This document shows, one piece after another, positions 50,303-57,514 of a stretch of DNA of 64,000 nucleotides. Each line of letters starts with the position of its first letter. Positions within the stretch are counted from its first letter, which is position 1. Under the pieces are notes generated by a model that worked only from the letters and a program-made list of their open reading frames with translations, had not been told where the DNA came from and did no database searches. The translations under genes were made by a program, and so were the position numbers. The stretch spans positions 1 to 64,000 of the forward strand of contig NZ_STGE01000047.1 of the NCBI RefSeq assembly GCF_005222675.1, in the 5' to 3' direction. Source of the stretch: Mycolicibacterium sp. CR10 (GTDB lineage Bacteria > Actinomycetota > Actinomycetes > Mycobacteriales > Mycobacteriaceae).

Positions 50303-50795
50303 CCTCACCCTCCTGTGCGGTAGATCGGTGCGCCAGCAGTCCCTTGAATCGCTCGTAGCTGACGATCGCGCAGAGATAGAAGGCCACGTCGGAGACGAGT
50401 TTCCCGAAGATCCAGCCGACGATGACGTTGCCGAAGAGCGCCGGCCCGTAATAGAACGCGAGGGGCCGGACGGCGATGCTGTCCACCAACTCGGCGGGCC
50501 CGAATTCGATGGCGACGCTGCGCAGGGCCAGAAGGTTGCCCACCAGCACCCGGGGAACGATCCGACGATGCGCCTGGCTTTGATAGCTCCAGCGCAGCGC
50601 ACTGATATAGGCCGCCGCGTAGTACCCGGCGGAAGCTCCGATCGTCGCCACCACGGCCGCGACACCCAGCGACCCGGTCGCGCCGTAGGCGATGGCGGCC
50701 CCACCCAGCTCCCCCACCGTGCCCGCGATCTCGCAGGGCAGATAGCGACGCACCCATTCCCGGATCCGTGCCCATTTCGACGGCGTCGTTGTCAC
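50271..50795 (-). CDS. Membrane protein of unknown function, coupled to the decarboxylase
   Basis: A 174-aa protein with a GTG start. A basic amphipathic N terminus (SKWARIREWVRRYLPCE) precedes hydrophobic segments around 20-60 (GGAAIAYGATGSLGVAAVVATIGASAGYYAAAY) and 100-150 (LAFYYGPALFGNVIVGWIFGKLVSDVAFYLCAIV), so probably four helices. The acidic C-terminal tail overlaps the decarboxylase gene. No family recognised. Coupling suggests a role in diamine export or membrane association of the enzyme, but this is inference only. Confidence 0.72.
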   Translation of the reverse strand: MTTTPSKWARIREWVRRYLPCEIAGTVGELGGAAIAYGATGSLGVAAVVATIGASAGYYAAAYISALRWSYQSQAHRRIVPRVLVGNLLALRSVAIEFGPAELVDSIAVRPLAFYYGPALFGNVIVGWIFGKLVSDVAFYLCAIVSYERFKGLLAHRSTAQEGEDEIAATVAVA

Positions 50796-50905
50796 GTCAT
50801 GAACTGTTCCGCGCACACCTCTGCGGGTCGTGAGTAGCGCGCTACGCGTATTCACCACCGACGACAGGCATCGACCGGGCAGGTACCCGCCTTGCGCCCG
50901 CGGAC

Positions 50906-50919
50906 TGGAACACGTTCTA
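50906..50919. promoter_or_regulatory. KstR-like box before the luciferase-like gene
   Basis: TGGAACACGTTCTA matches the KstR consensus TNNAACNNGTTNNA at all eight defined positions and lies 10 bp before the ATG at 50929. As I recall, the homologue Rv0953c is listed in the KstR regulon. Confidence 0.7.
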
Positions 50920-50928
50920 ATTCTCGGT

Positions 50929-51777
50929 ATGGACTTTGGGTTGGTGTTGTTCACCTCGGACCGCGGTATCACTCCGGCAGCGGCGGCCAAGCTCGCCGAC
51001 GAGCACGCCTTCACCACGTTCTACGTGCCGGAGCACACGCACATCCCGATCAAGCGCGAGGCGGCGCACCCGACGACCGGCGATGAGTCGCTGCCCGACG
51101 ACCGCTATATGCGCACCCTGGACCCCTGGGTGTCGCTGGGCACCGCCGCGGCCGTCACCACGAAGGTGCGGCTGTCCACCGCCGTCGCGCTGCCCGTTGA
51201 GCACGACTGCATCACCCTGGCGAAGTCCATCGCGACGCTCGACCATCTGTCCGGCGGCCGGGTCAGCCTCGGGGTCGGATTCGGCTGGAACACCGACGAA
51301 CTCACCGACCACAACGTCCCACCGGGACGACGACGCACCATGCTGCGCGAGTACCTCGAAGCCATGCGCGCGCTGTGGACGCAGGAGGAAGCCGAATACG
51401 ACGGCGAATTCGTCAAGTTCGGGCCCAGCTGGGCCTGGCCCAAGCCGATCCAAGCCCATATCCCAGTACTCGTCGGGGCGGCGGGCACCGAGAAAAACTT
51501 CAAGTGGATCGCCAAGTCGGCCGACGGCTGGATCACCACACCTCGCGACTTCGACATCGATGCACCCGTGAAACTGCTGCAGGACACGTGGGCCGCCGCC
51601 GACCGCGAGGGAGCGCCACAGATCGTGGCGCTGGACTTCAAGCCGGACCCCGACAAGCTGGCCCGCTGGAAGGACCTTGGCGTCACCGAGGTGCTGTTCG
51701 GGTTGCCGGACAAGCCCGAGGCCGAGGTCGCCGGCTACGTCGAACGACTCGCTGGAAAGCTCGCCGCCCTCGGGTAA
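50929..51777 (+). CDS. F420-dependent luciferase-like oxidoreductase
   Basis: A 282-aa luciferase-like TIM-barrel protein equivalent to Rv0953c. Motifs: MDFGLVLFTSDRG, TFYVPEHTHIP, LSTAVALPVEHD, LDHLSGGRVSLGVGFGWNTDEL (typical of the actinobacterial F420 subgroup) and PVLVGAAGTEKNFKWIAKSADGW. The start at 50929 removes an upstream extension with no homology. A KstR-like operator lies immediately upstream, so it may act in sterol or lipid catabolism. Convergent with the thiolase gene, which has its own KstR-like box. Confidence 0.88.
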   Translation: MDFGLVLFTSDRGITPAAAAKLADEHAFTTFYVPEHTHIPIKREAAHPTTGDESLPDDRYMRTLDPWVSLGTAAAVTTKVRLSTAVALPVEHDCITLAKSIATLDHLSGGRVSLGVGFGWNTDELTDHNVPPGRRRTMLREYLEAMRALWTQEEAEYDGEFVKFGPSWAWPKPIQAHIPVLVGAAGTEKNFKWIAKSADGWITTPRDFDIDAPVKLLQDTWAAADREGAPQIVALDFKPDPDKLARWKDLGVTEVLFGLPDKPEAEVAGYVERLAGKLAALG

Positions 51778-51797
51778 TCGCGCGGACGCTCTTCTGG

Positions 51798-53327
51798 TTA
51801 CCGCAGGACCGCGCGGTTGCCGTTGTCCGTCGACGTCACGGTGATCGCGGCACCCAGCGGATCGCCGTCCGACATCAGCGAGACGAGGCCCTCGTCCTCA
51901 CTGGTCGCCATGAACCGGCTGCCGTCGGCGTCGAGGCGGCCGACGATGATTCCGGTCCGCACCGGCCAGTCGTAACGCACCGAGTAGGTCTCGACGGTGC
52001 CCGCACCGTCAACGGACTTGGTGACCGGCACCGTGGGCAACGCGGCCACCTGCTCGGTCAACTCGGCGCTGCGTGAGGTCCGCCAGCCGACCGGCTCCGT
52101 CGAATAGATGCCGACCGAGTACTTGCTCATGATCCCGCCGTTGGCGCCGACGAAGCCGAATCTCCCTGGGTTGTCCCGCATCTGGCTGACGGTCTCGGCG
52201 ATGCCGTGCAGCGAATAGCTGTTGCCGGGGCCGCCGAAGTACGGGAGACCGCCGGTGAGGGTGACGCCGCGTGGGTCGTCGGCCGCCAGTCCGAGCGCCT
52301 CGCAGATCACGAACACCGGGAAGGGAAAGCAGCTGTAGAGATCGAATGTCGCGATGTCGTCGACACCGATCCCCGCCACCCGCAGTGCCTCGTGCGCCGC
52401 CAGCACCGAGGCAGGCCCCGCACCGAGGTCCTCCCGCGTGAGCAGCGCCTGCTCGATGAGATCGGAGTGACCGTGCAGATAGATCCACTTCTCTTCCGGC
52501 ACACCGAGTCTGCGCGCGGCACCGACCGACATCAGGACGGTGGCCGCACCCTGGTTGACGGTGTCGCGGGCGACGAGCAGCCGGGGGTACGGGTCGCAGA
52601 TCATCCGGTTCTCGTCGGTGACGGTCTCGATCTCCTCGACGGAGCGCTCCACCGGTGACGACGAGAACGGGTTCTTGGCAGCGACTTTCGACATCGGCGC
52701 GAAGAGTTCGGCCATCTGCCTGCGGTAGTCGGCGACACTCACGCCGAGGCGCGCGCGACGCGCGTTGTCGAGCAGACCGTACTGGACCGCCGCACCTGTG
52801 AGCCCGTGCTGGACGGTGTAATCGTCGATATAGCTGTAGATCTGGTGGCCGCGGTCCTCCAGCTGACCGTCGATGTGTTCGGTGAAGTCGGGCTTGTCGT
52901 CCCGGTTGGCGAAGTACTTTGCGGTCGAACCCGGTTCGGAGCCCATGATCATCGCGGCGTCGATCTCGCCGGCGGCGATGGCGGCGGCGAACTCGGTGAC
53001 GACCTTCTGCGATCCCTGCCCGCCGACGGGTTCGAGCACCACCCGTGCCGGGTCGGCACCGAGTCGCCTCATCACTGACCGGGGATAGTTGTTCGACTTG
53101 CCGAGCAGGGCAGGCATCGGTCCGGAGATCTCGAACTGGCGGAGCCCGACCACGACCTCGATCGCCCTGGCCACGGCGTCCGCATCGGCACCGGTATCGG
53201 CCAGCGCCGCCCTGGCGGCCTCGGTGGCCAGATCAACCGCCGACATGCCCCGGTATCCCGGGTCGTCGATCCGTTCGGTGAACTGTCCGACGCCGACGAT
53301 GACCGGCGTTCGGGGATCAACTGCCAT
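51798..53327 (-). CDS. Acetyl-CoA acetyltransferase-like thiolase with C-terminal OB-like domain
   Basis: A 509-aa thiolase-superfamily protein like Rv1867. N-terminal RTPVIVGVGQFTER and MSAVDLATEAARAAL; the usual thiolase nucleophile region reads LEPVGGQGSQK, without a Cys. The later blocks NQGAATVLMSVGAARRLG, FDLYSCFPFPV, TLTGGLPYFGGPGNSYSLHGIAE (His) and FGFVGANGGIMSKYSVGIYS are present. The last about 90 residues (VRYDWPVRTGIIVGRLDADGSRF) form an OB-like domain found in this subfamily. The missing Cys makes ordinary thiolysis doubtful; the subfamily may act as a retro-aldol or carrier-type enzyme. KstR-like box 36-49 bp upstream. Confidence 0.85.
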   Translation of the reverse strand: MAVDPRTPVIVGVGQFTERIDDPGYRGMSAVDLATEAARAALADTGADADAVARAIEVVVGLRQFEISGPMPALLGKSNNYPRSVMRRLGADPARVVLEPVGGQGSQKVVTEFAAAIAAGEIDAAMIMGSEPGSTAKYFANRDDKPDFTEHIDGQLEDRGHQIYSYIDDYTVQHGLTGAAVQYGLLDNARRARLGVSVADYRRQMAELFAPMSKVAAKNPFSSSPVERSVEEIETVTDENRMICDPYPRLLVARDTVNQGAATVLMSVGAARRLGVPEEKWIYLHGHSDLIEQALLTREDLGAGPASVLAAHEALRVAGIGVDDIATFDLYSCFPFPVFVICEALGLAADDPRGVTLTGGLPYFGGPGNSYSLHGIAETVSQMRDNPGRFGFVGANGGIMSKYSVGIYSTEPVGWRTSRSAELTEQVAALPTVPVTKSVDGAGTVETYSVRYDWPVRTGIIVGRLDADGSRFMATSEDEGLVSLMSDGDPLGAAITVTSTDNGNRAVLR

Positions 53328-53362
53328 GGTGCCGTCCTCTCACAATTACTTCGAGAGGCTAA

Positions 53363-53376
53363 TAGAACACGTTTCA
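53363..53376. promoter_or_regulatory. KstR-like box before the thiolase gene
   Basis: TAGAACACGTTTCA fits TNNAACNNGTTNNA at every defined position and lies 36 bp upstream of the thiolase ATG (53327). Confidence 0.65.
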
Positions 53377-53391
53377 GCTGACAAACGCGAA

Positions 53392-53440
53392 ACTGCGGCC
53401 AGATCGTAGAACTCGACGAGTTCGGTGATCTGGCCGCAGT
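53392..53440 (-). terminator. Terminator of sucCD
   Basis: ACTGCGGCCAGATC (53392-53405) pairs perfectly with GATCTGGCCGCAGT (53427-53440), and the inner GAACTC/GAGTTC extends the hairpin. Downstream on the minus strand the sequence is TTCGCGTTTGTC, partly T-rich. It lies 12 bp past the sucD stop. Confidence 0.85.
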
Positions 53441-53451
53441 CTCGGTGAGAG

Positions 53452-54354
53452 TCAGAGGCTTTCGAAGATCTCCCGGGCCAGGTTGGCGGTCGCGGACGGG
53501 GTCTTGCCGACCTTCACGCCTGCGGCCTCCAGGGCTTCCTTCTTGCCCTCGGCGGTACCCGCACCGTCGGACACGATGGCGCCGGCGTGGCCCATGGTCT
53601 TGCCCTCCGGGGCGGTGAAGCCCGCGACGTAGCCGACGACCGGCTTGGTCACGTTGGCCTTGATGTAGGCCGCGGCCTTCTCCTCGGCGTCGCCGCCGAT
53701 CTCGCCGATCATGACGATCAGCTTGGTCTCGGGATCCTTCTCGAACGCCGCGATGGCGTCGATGTGGGTGGTGCCGATCACCGGGTCGCCACCGATGCCG
53801 ATGGCGGTCGAGAAGCCGAGATCGCGCAGCTCGAACATCATCTGGTAGGTCAGCGTGCCCGACTTCGACACCAGCCCGATCGGGCCCTTGCCGGTGATGT
53901 TGTTCGGGGTGATGCCGACCAGCGCCTCACCCGGGGTGATGATGCCGGGGCAGTTCGGCCCGATGATGCGGGTCTTCTCACCCTTGTCGACGTTATAGGC
54001 CCACGCATAGGCGCTGTCCTGCACCGGGATTCCCTCGGTGATGACGACCAGCAGCGGGATCTCGGCGTCGATGGCCTCGATGATGGCGTCCTTGGAGAAA
54101 GCCGGCGGCACGAAGGCGATCGACACGTCAGCGCCGGTCTCCTTGATCGCCTCGGCGACACTCGCGAACACCGGTAACTCGACGTCGTTGCCGTCTTTAT
54201 CTTTGTGCGAGACGGTGGTCCCGGCCTTGCGCGCATTGACGCCGCCGACCACCTGGGTGCCGGCCTTCAGCATCAGCGCGGTGTGCTTGGTGCCCTCGCC
54301 ACCGGTGATGCCCTGGACGATGACCTTGCTGTCCTTGTTCAGGAAGATACTCAT
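53452..54354 (-). CDS. sucD: Succinyl-CoA synthetase alpha subunit
   Basis: A 300-aa CoA-binding subunit of the TCA-cycle enzyme that makes ATP or GTP from succinyl-CoA. Motifs KVIVQGITGGEGTKHTALML, GPNCPGIITPGE, SKSGTLTYQMMFEL, GIGGDPVIGTTHIDAI and the phospho-His region GFTAPEGKTMGHAGAIVS (His in GHAGA). Follows sucC after 15 bp. Equivalent to Rv0952. Confidence 0.98.
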   Translation of the reverse strand: MSIFLNKDSKVIVQGITGGEGTKHTALMLKAGTQVVGGVNARKAGTTVSHKDKDGNDVELPVFASVAEAIKETGADVSIAFVPPAFSKDAIIEAIDAEIPLLVVITEGIPVQDSAYAWAYNVDKGEKTRIIGPNCPGIITPGEALVGITPNNITGKGPIGLVSKSGTLTYQMMFELRDLGFSTAIGIGGDPVIGTTHIDAIAAFEKDPETKLIVMIGEIGGDAEEKAAAYIKANVTKPVVGYVAGFTAPEGKTMGHAGAIVSDGAGTAEGKKEALEAAGVKVGKTPSATANLAREIFESL

Positions 54355-54369
54355 GTTTCGTTGGCTCCC

Positions 54370-55533
54370 TTACTTGTTGGCCAGCTCGGCGGCCTTGTCG
54401 GCGCCGGAGTCCATGGTGTCGGCCTGGATCACCAGGGGATGGTTGGCTTCGTCGAGGATGCGACGGCCCTCTTCGACGTTGTTGCCGTCGAGGCGCACGA
54501 CGAGAGGCTTGTTGGCAGTGTCGCCGAGCTTCTTCAGCGCGCCGACGATGCCGTTGGCCACCGCATCGCACGCGGTGATGCCGCCGAAGACGTTGACGAA
54601 CACGCTTTTGACCTGGCTGTCGCCCAGAATCACGTCCAGGCCGTTGGCCATCACCTCGGCCGACGCGCCGCCGCCGATGTCGAGGAAGTTGGCGGGCTTC
54701 ACGCCGCCGTGCTTCTCGCCGGCGTAGGCCACCACGTCGAGGGTGGACATGACCAGCCCCGCGCCGTTGCCGATGATGCCGACCGCACCGTCGAGCTTGA
54801 CGTAGTTGAGGTCGTTCTCCTTGGCCTTGAGCTCCAGCGGGTCGGTGGCGTCCTTGTCCTCGAACTCGGCGTGACCGGGCTGGCGGAAGTCCGCGTTGCC
54901 GTCGAGCGTGACCTTGCCGTCCAGCGCCAGGATCTGATCGTCCGGCGTACGCACCAGAGGGTTGACCTCGACCAGCGTGGCGTCCTCGCCCACGAAGACC
55001 TCCCACAGCTTCTGGATGGTCACCGCCGCGGCGTCGAGCACCTCAGCGGGCAGGTGGCCCTGCTCGGCGATCGAACGGGCGAAGGCCAAGTCGACACCTT
55101 TGACGGCGTTGACGGGGACCTTGGCGAGCCGCTCAGGCTTGGTCGCTGCGACCTCCTCGATCTCCATGCCGCCCTCGACCGAGCACATCGCCAGGTAGGT
55201 GCGGTTGGAACGGTCCAGCAGGAAGGAGATGTAGTACTCCTCGGCGATATCGCTGGCCTCGGCGACCAGCAACTTCTTGACGACGTGGCCCTTGATGTCC
55301 AGGCCGAGGATGTTCTGGGCGTGGGTGAACGCGTCATCGGGGGTGGCCGCATATTTGACGCCGCCGGCTTTACCGCGGCCGCCGACCTTGACCTGCGCCT
55401 TCACCATGACCGGCTTGCCGATTTCCTCGGCGATCGCCTTGGCGTCTTCGGCGGATTCGGTGACCCGGCCGGGGGTGGTGGGGACGTTGTGCTTGGCGAA
55501 CAGCTCTTTCGCCTGATACTCGAAGAGATCCAT
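54370..55533 (-). CDS. sucC: Succinyl-CoA synthetase beta subunit
   Basis: A 387-aa subunit with an ATP-grasp domain (MDLFEYQAKELFAKHNVPTTPG, KAQVKVGGRGKAGGVK) and the ligase domain (LDIGGGASAEVM, NVFGGITACDAVANGI, VVRLDGNNVEEGRRIL). Binds nucleotide and succinate; works as a dimer or tetramer with SucD. ATG at 55533. A CRP-type site (55702-55717) lies 170 bp upstream, in the divergent region shared with the M23 peptidase gene. Equivalent to Rv0951. Confidence 0.98.
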   Translation of the reverse strand: MDLFEYQAKELFAKHNVPTTPGRVTESAEDAKAIAEEIGKPVMVKAQVKVGGRGKAGGVKYAATPDDAFTHAQNILGLDIKGHVVKKLLVAEASDIAEEYYISFLLDRSNRTYLAMCSVEGGMEIEEVAATKPERLAKVPVNAVKGVDLAFARSIAEQGHLPAEVLDAAAVTIQKLWEVFVGEDATLVEVNPLVRTPDDQILALDGKVTLDGNADFRQPGHAEFEDKDATDPLELKAKENDLNYVKLDGAVGIIGNGAGLVMSTLDVVAYAGEKHGGVKPANFLDIGGGASAEVMANGLDVILGDSQVKSVFVNVFGGITACDAVANGIVGALKKLGDTANKPLVVRLDGNNVEEGRRILDEANHPLVIQADTMDSGADKAAELANK

Positions 55534-55701
55534 GGACCCACTGTCTGTCTGTCGTTGTTTTCCGCAGCTGCTGCGACTCTCCCGCCCGGCAATCGGTCAC
55601 GACGTGTTTGATCGCGCTGGGCTCGGGGGAACTTTATCGATACGCGTGCACGCCTTCTCCACCGCCCACCTGTCATGTGGTGGATCTCACCGCCGCTGAG
55701 T

Positions 55702-55717
55702 CGTGATTCAAGTCACA
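55702..55717. promoter_or_regulatory. CRP/Rv3676-type site between sucC and the M23 peptidase
   Basis: CGTGATTCAAGTCACA agrees with TGTGA-N6-TCACA at 9 of 10 positions. It lies 104-119 bp before the M23 peptidase start and 169-184 bp before sucC, so it could act on either. Confidence 0.6.
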
Positions 55718-55820
55718 ATCTCGCGCGGAATAACCTCTCGGGTTGCCACTTTGATTGGAATTTGGTTAACGTCCTCTGGTCTAAGTAACGGTCTGATCAC
55801 GACGACAAGGACTTTTCAGG

Positions 55821-56909
55821 TTGCCTCAGCATCGTTCGCCACGTCCCTCCGAGGGTTTTTCGGCGAACGCTCGCACCGCAAGTCTCAGCGCTCGCCTGGC
55901 TGCCCCGGCGCCCAGTGCGGCCGAGGTCACCGACATCATCCCGTTCAACGAATTCGGGGAAATCGGCGATCTGGAGTTCCTGCCGCACGCCGCGTTCGAC
56001 CGCGAAGCGCAGGTCATCCACGCCCCTGAACTCGACGATATGCACGACTGCGACGACCTGGTTCCGGTGCGCCTCGACGTGCCGACCCAGTTCCGCACCC
56101 CGCGTGCCGAGCGGCGTGCGCCGTCTCGGGCCTACCGCGACAGCCATACCGACGTCAGCGATGGCGCAGCGGCCACCGACATCATCGACATGCGCGGCCG
56201 CAAGGGCCTGCACCGCAAGACCGAGGTGCCCGTCAAGGGCCGCCTGATGGTCGCCGCCATGGCCGTCGGAGCCACCGCGGCCGGCGCCTACACGATGACC
56301 AACGGCGCGCCGAAGGCTCCCGCCCAGACCGTGCTCGCTTCCGAGCAGGCGACGATCGACGGCGGCGCCGTCATCACCGGCTCGGTGGACGGCATGCAGA
56401 TCGTCACCGTCACCCCCGCCGCGAACTCGGCCGTCCATGCGGAGGAGATCACCAAGGCCGCCGCGTTCGCGCAGGAGCGTGCCGAGCGCGAGGCCCGCCT
56501 GGCCCGGCCGCAGTTCGCGATGCCGACCCGCGGCGTGTGGACTTCCGGGTTCGGTTACCGCTGGGGCGTGCTGCACGGCGGCATTGACATCGCCAACTCG
56601 ATCGGGACCCCGATCCTGGCCGCGGCCGACGGAGTGGTCATCGAGGCCGGGCCGACCGCCGGCTACGGCGCCTACGTCAAGCTCAGGCATTCCGACGGCA
56701 CCGTGACGCTCTACGGGCACGTCAACAGCTGGCTGGTCAGTGTCGGCGAGCGAGTGATGGCCGGCGATCAGATCGCCACGATGGGCAACCGGGGCAACTC
56801 GACCGGGCCGCATCTGCACTTCGAGGTCATGCTCAACGGCACTGACCGGGTCGACCCCACCGGGTGGTTGTCCAAGCGGGGGCTGTCCCCCGGCAGCTAC
56901 GTTGGCTGA
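55821..56909 (+). CDS. M23-family peptidoglycan peptidase
   Basis: A 362-aa cell-wall hydrolase equivalent to Rv0950c. A basic/acidic cytoplasmic N terminus (1-138) and one membrane helix (about 141-158) lead to an extracellular linker and the LytM domain (about 235-350). Zinc and catalytic residues are visible: H252 and D256 in HGGID, and H331 and H333 in GPHLHFE. The TTG start at 55821 is preceded by AAGGA. All catalytic residues are intact, so it should cut peptide cross-links. CRP-type site upstream; the next membrane-protein gene begins directly after its stop. Confidence 0.9.
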   Translation: MPQHRSPRPSEGFSANARTASLSARLAAPAPSAAEVTDIIPFNEFGEIGDLEFLPHAAFDREAQVIHAPELDDMHDCDDLVPVRLDVPTQFRTPRAERRAPSRAYRDSHTDVSDGAAATDIIDMRGRKGLHRKTEVPVKGRLMVAAMAVGATAAGAYTMTNGAPKAPAQTVLASEQATIDGGAVITGSVDGMQIVTVTPAANSAVHAEEITKAAAFAQERAEREARLARPQFAMPTRGVWTSGFGYRWGVLHGGIDIANSIGTPILAAADGVVIEAGPTAGYGAYVKLRHSDGTVTLYGHVNSWLVSVGERVMAGDQIATMGNRGNSTGPHLHFEVMLNGTDRVDPTGWLSKRGLSPGSYVG

Positions 56910-57512
56910 GTGGCCAGCGAGAACGACGACGCACACCAGTCTCCGGAAACCGACGACACCCGCATCATCCGTCGCGCCCCCCTGAGCACCCCGTCCCAGC
57001 CACTGCCGACGTCGTCCGATCCGCCGACGAGCATCATCCGTCGGCATCCGACCGGTGAGATCCCGGTAGCGACACCGGAACCCGCCACCGGCTACATTCC
57101 CCGTGCCAAACCCGTCGCGGTGGCCCCGTCACGGACGCCCTCGGCTGACCCGAAGCCCGCCATCGCTACTGCCGTCGTCAGCATCCTGTCCGGCTGGGCG
57201 ACGGCGGTGATCGCCACCGACCTGATCACCGGGTGGTGGGGCACGGATCTGTTGTTCTGCGTGGCGGTCGGGTTCCTCGCGACGGTCTCGGCGGCCGCCA
57301 CCATCGGCGGGGTGATCGCGTTGCTGCTGCGACAGCGGATCGGCCGGCTGCTGATCGTGGTGGGGTCGGTGGTGGCGATGCTGATCTTCGCGAGCCTGTT
57401 CATCGCCGGCGCGAAACTGCCCGCGGTGGTGTTCGGGATGCCGCTGCTGCCGCTGGCATCCATCGGGCTCGCGATGCTGCCGGACACCGCCCTCTGGGGC
57501 CGAACGGGCTAG
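56910..57512 (+). CDS. Membrane protein of unknown function
   Basis: A 200-aa protein with a GTG start abutting the peptidase stop. The first about 80 residues are hydrophilic and Pro/Thr/Ser/Arg-rich, with a repeated IIRR(A/H)P element (RIIRRAPLS and SIIRRHPTG). Four hydrophobic segments follow (about 85-190). No known family. Zero spacing to the M23 gene suggests it works with it at the envelope. It converges on uvrD1 with only 2 bp between stops. Confidence 0.75.
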   Translation: MASENDDAHQSPETDDTRIIRRAPLSTPSQPLPTSSDPPTSIIRRHPTGEIPVATPEPATGYIPRAKPVAVAPSRTPSADPKPAIATAVVSILSGWATAVIATDLITGWWGTDLLFCVAVGFLATVSAAATIGGVIALLLRQRIGRLLIVVGSVVAMLIFASLFIAGAKLPAVVFGMPLLPLASIGLAMLPDTALWGRTG

Positions 57513-57514
57513 CG

